Assembly (NCBI GenBank): GCA_023151145.1
Contig: JAKLJM010000033.1
Coordinates: 1 to 11,688 of the forward strand
From: Bacteriovoracaceae bacterium
Lineage (GTDB): Bacteria > Bdellovibrionota > Bacteriovoracia > Bacteriovoracales > Bacteriovoracaceae
Direction: 5' to 3'
Length of the DNA: 11,688 bases
Below the pieces are notes generated by a model, which worked only from the letters and a program-made list of their open reading frames with translations, made no database searches and was not told the origin of the DNA. Below are positions 6,482 through 11,688 of the stretch, piece after piece. Both the position numbers and the translations under genes were made by a program. Position 1 is the stretch's first letter, and each line of letters opens with the position of its first letter.

Positions 6482-7414
6482 CTATTCTCTAGCTAAAAAG
6501 CTCCATAGCTCACTTCCTAATTCTTTTCGAATCTTAGTGAGTCCCGCTCTTGAGTACCAGTAATGTTGAGTAGCATTGGTTAAGATAATATGCCCCACTG
6601 ATCGATCGCTATCGATCCAAAAGGAAGTACCAGTAAATCCTAAATGTCCAAATGTATGGGCCGAACAGCCTTTAGCGGCCAATGTGTTTTCTAAATCTTG
6701 TGGATGATCAAAACCATTTATAAAACGCTGACTCTGGTTAAAGGTTTTAAACTTCTCTTGCATCTGAGTGATCATTGCGGTTTCTTTATTTAAATTCAAA
6801 AGTGATTTCGCCAGTCCATCAATGGTGGCAAACAATCCGGCATGAGAGACAAATTGATTTAAAACCAAACAATTATCATCATGAACTTCTTTGTGAATAG
6901 GTTTTTTTTCTCGCATCCCACTCATCGGAGTTAAGGCATATTCCGGTAATTCATTCCAATAAACTAATTCTTCATCAAAATAAAATGAACATAAATCTTT
7001 TAAACTTTTTCCAGATTTTTTTTCAAGCTCTAACATTGTTCTGAGTGAAGAATAGTCTGAGTAGAGTGTCTCTGATTCTTTCACTTCATAAGCGAAGATG
7101 AATTCCTTCCAAGCTTTTTTGCTTAAGCGTCCCCCGAGCGGAAGACCGGCTTGATGATTTAACAACAGATCCATTTTTGGATCAAACAATTCAGGTTGTT
7201 TGAGGCGAATGGCAGAATTAGTTAATGCTTTAGTTAGGCTCGCCAAATCAAAATAGAGAAATGGTTCTAAATGGCGAACACCATTTTGAAATTCAAAACA
7301 TAAGAACTGATTCTTTTTAAAATCAATCGCCGCCACAGCAATACTGTCAAAGTCTTGCTCAGACATCAATTGATGAGCGTGTAGGGCAATTTCTTCAAAC
7401 TGATTTGAGTCCAT
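6482..7414 (-). CDS. Serine hydrolase of the beta-lactamase/AmiE-like family, cytoplasmic
   Basis: A 310-residue enzyme of the class C beta-lactamase-like fold. The nucleophile motif SxxK is Ser59-Leu-Thr-Lys62 inside FDLASLTK, a typical family context. The second motif is Tyr118-Ser-Asp120 (YSD, common in this branch in place of YxN). The third is HLGFTG (257-262), followed by TSFWID. VHDDN (177-181) and SHAGLF (190-195) match the branch that includes PBP4*-type esterases and the B. subtilis muropeptide amidase AmiE. No signal peptide is visible, so it should act in the cytoplasm, unlike true beta-lactamases. An esterase or an N-acetylmuramoyl-L-alanine amidase are the main options; the sequence does not decide between them. 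The start has GAGG 5 nt upstream. It follows the HutD-family gene by 49 nt and is probably co-transcribed with it. Confidence 0.85.
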   Translation of the reverse strand: MDSNQFEEIALHAHQLMSEQDFDSIAVAAIDFKKNQFLCFEFQNGVRHLEPFLYFDLASLTKALTNSAIRLKQPELFDPKMDLLLNHQAGLPLGGRLSKKAWKEFIFAYEVKESETLYSDYSSLRTMLELEKKSGKSLKDLCSFYFDEELVYWNELPEYALTPMSGMREKKPIHKEVHDDNCLVLNQFVSHAGLFATIDGLAKSLLNLNKETAMITQMQEKFKTFNQSQRFINGFDHPQDLENTLAAKGCSAHTFGHLGFTGTSFWIDSDRSVGHIILTNATQHYWYSRAGLTKIRKELGSELWSFLARE

Positions 7415-7463
7415 AACTTCCTCTATTAGATCTCTATACCTTATAAAAATTCTAACTTAAGAT

Positions 7464-8018
7464 TTAAATGAATGTAAGGCAAAGTTGATAGAATTCAACG
7501 CTCGATTGATTTTTCAGGTCAAAAGTTTCATTTTTAGAGAGTTCAATTATTTCTGGATTCTGACCCAGAATGAAAAAATACTCATGATCAGTTTGGCAGA
7601 CAAAATGCTCATCACGATTCAACTCACCTCTATGCATGAGACAGTTTACTTTTTGTGGATGATAGATAATTCCTAAATCCCAACTGGTTTCTAGAAGATG
7701 ATCCTTTGTTAATATTTGGCGGTAACTTAGTCTATCGTCTCCTGAAAAATGTTTTGGAGATTTATCTAAAATAAATTCACTTTTATGGACCTGGTCACTG
7801 ATTTCAACCTCTGGTCCTTTCCAAAGAGCGAGCCAGCGTTTTCGATTCGGAAATAGAGAAAAATCCCCATTCCCTAATACTTCAGCGACACTAATTCTCC
7901 ACTGAAAATCATCACTATCGACAGATTTTCCTTCCGGAAAAACTTGATACTCATGAGTTATGCCACCACCATTTTTCCAGGGCATTTTTTTAAACTGATC
8001 CAGTGATGTTCTTTTCAT
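7464..8018 (-). CDS. HutD/Ves-family cupin protein
   Basis: The 184-residue product matches the HutD/Ves family, small cytoplasmic bicupin proteins of uncertain biochemical role found near histidine-use genes in some bacteria and induced by cold in E. coli (Ves). Seen here: the N-terminal signature MPWKNGGGIT (12-21), then FQWRISVAEV and GDFSLFPNRKRWLALWKG, which follow the family pattern (F.WR.S.A, FS.FP...R). Length is typical (about 190). The ATG at 8018 is chosen because the family motif begins shortly after; a longer in-frame reading would overlap ppdK and include its terminator. The ribosome site is weak (GAGAAA). No histidine-utilisation gene is in the window. It starts only 10 nt after the ppdK terminator T tract, so its promoter is unclear. 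Confidence 0.85.
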   Translation of the reverse strand: MKRTSLDQFKKMPWKNGGGITHEYQVFPEGKSVDSDDFQWRISVAEVLGNGDFSLFPNRKRWLALWKGPEVEISDQVHKSEFILDKSPKHFSGDDRLSYRQILTKDHLLETSWDLGIIYHPQKVNCLMHRGELNRDEHFVCQTDHEYFFILGQNPEIIELSKNETFDLKNQSSVEFYQLCLTFI

Positions 8019-8028
8019 AAAATTTCTC

Positions 8029-8057
8029 AAAAAAAAGGAGGCCCTAAAGCCTCCTTT
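8029..8057 (-). terminator. Intrinsic terminator of ppdK
   Basis: On the minus strand GGAGGC and GCCTCC form a 6-bp stem (arms at 8049-8054 and 8037-8042) around a 6-nt loop, extendable by A-T pairs, and followed by eight T (8029-8036). It starts 5 nt after the ppdK stop codon. Confidence 0.9.
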
Positions 8058-8059
8058 TA

Positions 8060-10726
8060 TTATTTGTTTTTTAGTGCTGCTTGAGCTGCTGAGAGTCTTG
8101 CAATCGGAACGCGATATGGAGAACAAGAAACATAATCTAGTCCTACTTTATGGCAGAACTCAATTGATTTAGGCTCACCACCATGCTCACCACAAATACC
8201 CACGTGCATATTTGGATTAGCTTTTTTACCTTCACTCACAGCGTGTTTAATTAAAAACCCAACACCTTCTTGATCTAAGCTTACAAATGGATCGTACTGT
8301 ACTAATCCTTTGGCCACATAGTCTGGTAAAAATTTTCCAGCATCATCACGAGAAAGACCAAAAGTAGTCTGAGTTAAATCATTCGTTCCAAAAGAAAAGA
8401 ATTCTGCGTGTGGAGCAATTTGACCTGCCATAATAGCAGCTCTTGGTAACTCAATCATTGTTCCCACTTTATATTTAATAGATTTTCCTTTCTCTTTGAA
8501 AATTCTTTCGATCTCTCTAATGGCATCGTCTTTTAGAATTGTTAATTCTCCTTCAACGGCAATGAGCGGAATCATAATTTCTGGATAAACTTTAATTCCA
8601 TTATCTTGGCAAATTAAAGCAGCTTCAGTAATGGCCTGAACTTGCATGCGGTAAATCTCAGGAAAAGTAATGCCTAAACGACAACCTCTATGACCAAGCA
8701 TCGGGTTAAACTCGTGAAGTCCCTCTCCTCTTTGTTCAATTACTTTTAGATCTAGACCTAAGCTATCTGCTAATTCTTTTTTATCTTCAATTGTATGAGG
8801 TAAGAATTCATGCAGAGGAGGATCTAATAAACGGATATTAACAGGTAAACCATTTAATACGGTAAAAAGACCAATGAAGTCTTCTCTTTGAAAAGGAAGA
8901 ATTTTAGCTAAAGCCAATTCACGCTCTTTTACCGTGTTGGCAAAAATCATTTCTCTTACCGCTAAGATACGAGATTTTTCAAAGAACATATGTTCAGTAC
9001 GACAAAGACCAATTCCTTCCGCTCCAAACTGTACGGCAACCTTACTATCTTCAGGAGTATCAGCGTTAGTTCTTACGCGAAGTTTTCTAAATTCGTCTGC
9101 CCAACCCATATAGATGGCAAAGTCATCAGAAATTGCTGCATCGATTGTTGGAATAATTCCTTCAATCACTTCACCAGTTCCACCATCAATTGTTAACGAG
9201 TCGCCTTCTTTATATTTTTTTCCATCTACAGTCAGCGTTCCTTGAGTGTAATCGATGATTAAACTTCCACATCCTGCCACACATGGTTTCCCCATTCCTC
9301 TTGCCACTACGGCGGCATGAGAAGTCATCCCTCCACGAGCTGTCAAAATCCCTTGTGAAGCAACCATTCCGGCAATATCTTCAGGTGATGTTTCTTGTCT
9401 TACCAGAATAACTTTAAACCCTTCTTCTGCTAAGGTGTGAGCTCTTTCACTTGAAAAAGCAATTGTTCCTGCTCCCGCACCTGGAGATGCTGGTAGACCT
9501 TTTGCGATGACATTTTTCTTAGCCTTAGGATCTAAACGAGGGTGAAGAAGTTGATTTAAATCTTCCGGGCTAATTCTTAAAATTGCTTCTTCTTTAGAAA
9601 CAATTCCTTCATTCACTTGATCAACTGCAATCTTAATGGCTGCAGCTGCCGTTCTTTTTCCGTTACGAGTTTGTAAAATATAAAGTTTATTATTTTCAAT
9701 GGTAAACTCAATATCTTGCATGTCTTTGTAGTGACGTTCTAATTTTTTATACGTTTCAGTTAATTCTGCGAATGCTTTAGGCATTGCTTCTTCTAACGTT
9801 TTTAAATTTTTATTTGAATCATTTTTTGAAAAATCATTAATTGGTTGTGGTGTTCTAATACCAGCTACAACGTCTTCACCTTGAGCATTAATTAAATACT
9901 CTCCAAAAAAGACCGCTCTTCCTGTTGATGGATCACGAGTAAAACATACCCCTGTCGCACATTCATTCCCCATGTTTCCAAATACCATAGATTGAACGTT
10001 TACAGCTGTTCCCCAAGTGTGGGGGATATCATAAATTTGACGATACTTAATGGCACGTGGGTTATTCCAAGAGTCAAATACGGCGGCAACAGCGCGCCAT
10101 AATTGTTCCATGGGATCAGTTGGGAATGTTTCCCCAGATTCTTCCATAATGATTTTTTTAAAGACAGTGACCAGCTCTCTTAGATCAGCAGCCGTTAGTT
10201 CAGTGTCTTCATGCACTCCACGCGCTTCTTTTAAATCTTCCATCGTTGCTTCAAGTAATGAAACATTAAAATCCATAACGACGTTCGCGTACATTTGAAT
10301 AAATCTTCTATATGAATCCCAAGCAAATCTTTCGTTATTTGTTTTTTTAGCGAGGGCCAAAACGGTTTGATCATTTAAACCAAGGTTTAAAACCGTATCC
10401 ATCATTCCCGGCATTGAAGCACGAGCTCCAGAACGAACAGAGAATAATAAAGGATTTTCTAAATCACCAAATTTTTTACCGGCCAATTCTTCAACCGTTT
10501 TTACTGCTTTAGTTACTTGTTCACGAATCTCATCATTAATTTTTCTTCCCACTTTTTCGTAATCTAAACAGGCTTCTGTTGTTACGGTAAAGCCAGGAGG
10601 AACTGGAAGTTTAAGCGCACACATCTCAGCCAGGTTTGCCCCTTTTCCACCCAGAAGGCCTTTCATGTCTTTATTACCTTCGTTGTGCTTGTCACTGAAA
10701 ATGTAGACCCATTTCTTTGCTGTCAT
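8060..10726 (-). CDS. ppdK: Pyruvate, phosphate dikinase
   Basis: PPDK interconverts pyruvate, ATP and phosphate with phosphoenolpyruvate, AMP and pyrophosphate in the cytoplasm, serving gluconeogenesis or PPi-linked glycolysis. The 888-residue length is normal for bacterial PPDK. Domains in order: the N-terminal nucleotide-binding part (GGKGANLAEM at 27-36, SVRSGARASMPGMMDT at 96-111, LQTRNGKRT about 351-359); the swivelling phosphohistidine domain with GGMTSHAAVVARG, in which His470 carries the phosphate and the nearby Thr468 is the residue regulated in plant enzymes; and the C-terminal PEP/pyruvate barrel with FGTNDLTQTTFGLSRDD (779-795) and GICGEHGG (843-850), which contains the catalytic cysteine Cys845. 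All key residues are present. The ATG at 10726 is chosen because AAAGGA lies 7 nt upstream and MTAKKWVY is the usual family N-terminus; the ATG at 10753 has no well-placed ribosome site. It is bounded by terminators on both sides. Confidence 0.97.
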   Translation of the reverse strand: MTAKKWVYIFSDKHNEGNKDMKGLLGGKGANLAEMCALKLPVPPGFTVTTEACLDYEKVGRKINDEIREQVTKAVKTVEELAGKKFGDLENPLLFSVRSGARASMPGMMDTVLNLGLNDQTVLALAKKTNNERFAWDSYRRFIQMYANVVMDFNVSLLEATMEDLKEARGVHEDTELTAADLRELVTVFKKIIMEESGETFPTDPMEQLWRAVAAVFDSWNNPRAIKYRQIYDIPHTWGTAVNVQSMVFGNMGNECATGVCFTRDPSTGRAVFFGEYLINAQGEDVVAGIRTPQPINDFSKNDSNKNLKTLEEAMPKAFAELTETYKKLERHYKDMQDIEFTIENNKLYILQTRNGKRTAAAAIKIAVDQVNEGIVSKEEAILRISPEDLNQLLHPRLDPKAKKNVIAKGLPASPGAGAGTIAFSSERAHTLAEEGFKVILVRQETSPEDIAGMVASQGILTARGGMTSHAAVVARGMGKPCVAGCGSLIIDYTQGTLTVDGKKYKEGDSLTIDGGTGEVIEGIIPTIDAAISDDFAIYMGWADEFRKLRVRTNADTPEDSKVAVQFGAEGIGLCRTEHMFFEKSRILAVREMIFANTVKERELALAKILPFQREDFIGLFTVLNGLPVNIRLLDPPLHEFLPHTIEDKKELADSLGLDLKVIEQRGEGLHEFNPMLGHRGCRLGITFPEIYRMQVQAITEAALICQDNGIKVYPEIMIPLIAVEGELTILKDDAIREIERIFKEKGKSIKYKVGTMIELPRAAIMAGQIAPHAEFFSFGTNDLTQTTFGLSRDDAGKFLPDYVAKGLVQYDPFVSLDQEGVGFLIKHAVSEGKKANPNMHVGICGEHGGEPKSIEFCHKVGLDYVSCSPYRVPIARLSAAQAALKNK

Positions 10727-10733
10727 GCTTTCG

Positions 10734-10739
10734 TCCTTT
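10734..10739 (-). promoter_or_regulatory. Shine-Dalgarno site deciding the ppdK start
   Basis: AAAGGA on the minus strand, 7 nt before the ATG at 10726. It identifies this start over the in-frame ATG at 10753, nine codons upstream. Confidence 0.7.
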
Positions 10740-10816
10740 AATAAATCGTTCATGCCTAATTTAACCTGCTGTTAGCTGCAGGAAAATGGGCATAAGTGTG
10801 AATGATATCGCTGATT

Positions 10817-10844
10817 AGTGTAGCTTAAAGGTGCGGTGTTTGAA
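10817..10844 (-). promoter_or_regulatory. Candidate promoter for ppdK
   Basis: On the minus strand, -35-like TTCAAA (10839-10844) and -10-like TACACT (10817-10822), each four of six consensus bases, are 16 nt apart. They lie between the glyS terminator and ppdK, giving a leader of roughly 85 nt. That leader contains a small inverted repeat, CCTGC at 10765-10769 with GCAGG at 10778-10782. The match is modest. Confidence 0.35.
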
Positions 10845-10877
10845 AAAGGAAAAGTGTTTGTAAAAATATTATGACGC

Positions 10878-10905
10878 TAAAAAAAGAGGGGCTTTTAGCC
10901 CCTCT
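10878..10905 (-). terminator. Intrinsic terminator of glyS
   Basis: On the minus strand an 8-bp perfect stem AGAGGGGC / GCCCCTCT (plus-strand arms 10885-10892 and 10898-10905) with a 5-nt loop is followed by a run of seven T. It begins about 22 nt after the glyS stop codon and isolates ppdK from glyS transcription. Confidence 0.92.
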
Positions 10906-10927
10906 AACAAAATTAAAAAGTTATAAC

Positions 10928-11688
10928 TTAAAACTTTAATTTATCTTTTAAATAAGACTCAATATGATCCAATGAAATTCTTTCTTGAACCATGGTGTCA
11001 CGATCACGAATCGTCACTGCATTATCAGTTAAAGTATCGAAGTCCACAGTGATACAAAATGGAGTACCGATCTCATCTTGTCTTCTGTAACGCTTTCCGA
11101 TTGTCCCTGAGACATCATATTCACACTTATAGTTTTGCGATAACTGATTCAATAATTTTTCTGCTTTATCCTCAAGATCTGGCTTTTTCATTAATGGCAT
11201 GATCGCTACTTTAATTGGCGCTAGACTTGGATGAAATTTCATCACTGTTCTTTCTTTATCTGGATCCCCCGCGTTTTCTACACGGTAAGCATCACAAAGA
11301 ACCATAAGGAGTCCACGATCACAACCAACAGAAGTTTCAAGAACGTAAGGAATATATTTTTCATTACCGTTCACTTGGTCTACATAATGTAGGTTTTTTC
11401 CAGAGAATTCTTCGTGTTGTTTTAAATCGAAGTCTGTTCGAGAGTGAATCCCTTCAACTTCTCCCCAGCCAAATGGGAATTCATATTCAATATCAAAAGC
11501 CGCATCAGCGTAGTGAGCAAGCTCTTCTTGTTTATACCATTTCAATTTATCAGCGCGAATTCCGTTTGCTAAATGCCAGTTCCATCTTTGCTCTTTCCAC
11601 TGCTCCATCGCTTCTTTTTGCGTTCCTGGCTTGATGAAATATTGCATTTCCATTTGCTCAAATTCACGCATTCTGAAAATAAAATTTC
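10928..11688 (-). CDS. glyS: Glycyl-tRNA synthetase, single-chain (alpha2) type, C-terminal part
   Basis: The enzyme charges tRNA-Gly with glycine in the cytoplasm. The window holds the last 252 residues; the frame is open to the right edge, where NFIFR precedes MREFEQME, so the Met at 11671 is internal and not the start. Class II motif 2 is visible (FR..REFEQMEMQYF), then HYADAAFDIEYEFPFGWGE and EGIHSRTDFDL, which are characteristic of the single-chain eukaryote/Thermus-like form. Motif 3 is ETSVGCDRGLLMVLCDAY. After it the anticodon-binding HGTP domain begins at about APIKVAIMPL and runs to the C-terminus. This is not the alpha/beta (GlyQ plus GlyS) form common in Proteobacteria. A strong terminator follows the stop codon. 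Confidence 0.96.
   Translation of the reverse strand, partial: NFIFRMREFEQMEMQYFIKPGTQKEAMEQWKEQRWNWHLANGIRADKLKWYKQEELAHYADAAFDIEYEFPFGWGEVEGIHSRTDFDLKQHEEFSGKNLHYVDQVNGNEKYIPYVLETSVGCDRGLLMVLCDAYRVENAGDPDKERTVMKFHPSLAPIKVAIMPLMKKPDLEDKAEKLLNQLSQNYKCEYDVSGTIGKRYRRQDEIGTPFCITVDFDTLTDNAVTIRDRDTMVQERISLDHIESYLKDKLKF

Noticed and set aside
8019..8126. Extended HutD-family reading frame overlapping ppdK
   Set aside because: The extra residues are encoded across the ppdK terminator and 3' end and do not resemble the family.
10050..10298. Plus-strand open frame antisense to ppdK
   Set aside because: A codon-bias shadow of a highly conserved gene, with no independent support.

Overview
The window is an AT-rich stretch of bacterial chromosome carrying ordinary housekeeping genes plus one very unusual secreted protein. 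The organism is probably Gram-negative: it has Mpl, a peptidoglycan-recycling ligase, and a lipoprotein signal peptide. Base composition, lysine- and asparagine-rich proteins, the large lipoprotein, a single-chain (alpha2-type) glycyl-tRNA synthetase and pyruvate phosphate dikinase would fit the Bdellovibrionota, perhaps a Bacteriovorax-like predator. That assignment is an inference from gene style, not from a marker gene.

Layout from left to right: (1) Minus strand, 1-1791: mpl followed after 2 nt by a TTG-started gene for an exported protein that runs off the left edge; a likely promoter lies at 1828-1857. (2) Plus strand, 1975-5871: a 1298-residue lipoprotein, the only plus-strand gene. 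Motifs in it suggest a nucleoside-phosphorylase-like domain (about 395-575), an EExxHxxQ motif region (about 880-940), a charged coiled coil (about 965-1025) and a C-terminal ADP-ribosyltransferase-like domain (about 1050-1215). A bidirectional terminator at 5881-5907 separates it from the next gene. (3) Minus strand, 5906-6250: a stand-alone receiver domain whose phosphoacceptor aspartate is replaced by serine. (4) Minus strand, 6482-8018: a HutD/Ves-family cupin gene followed by a cytoplasmic serine hydrolase of the beta-lactamase/AmiE type. (5) Minus strand, 8060-10726: ppdK with its own terminator and a candidate promoter. (6) Minus strand, 10928 to the right edge: the C-terminal part of glycyl-tRNA synthetase, ending in a strong terminator.

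Most genes form short transcription units closed by intrinsic terminators. Two may share a pathway: Mpl re-attaches recovered murein tripeptide to UDP-MurNAc, and an AmiE-like amidase could release that peptide, but they are not in one operon and the link is an inference. The most interesting object is the multidomain lipoprotein, which looks like a surface or secreted effector acting on NAD or nucleosides. No tRNA, rRNA, CRISPR array, insertion sequence or origin is visible, and no intergenic stretch exceeds about 300 bases.
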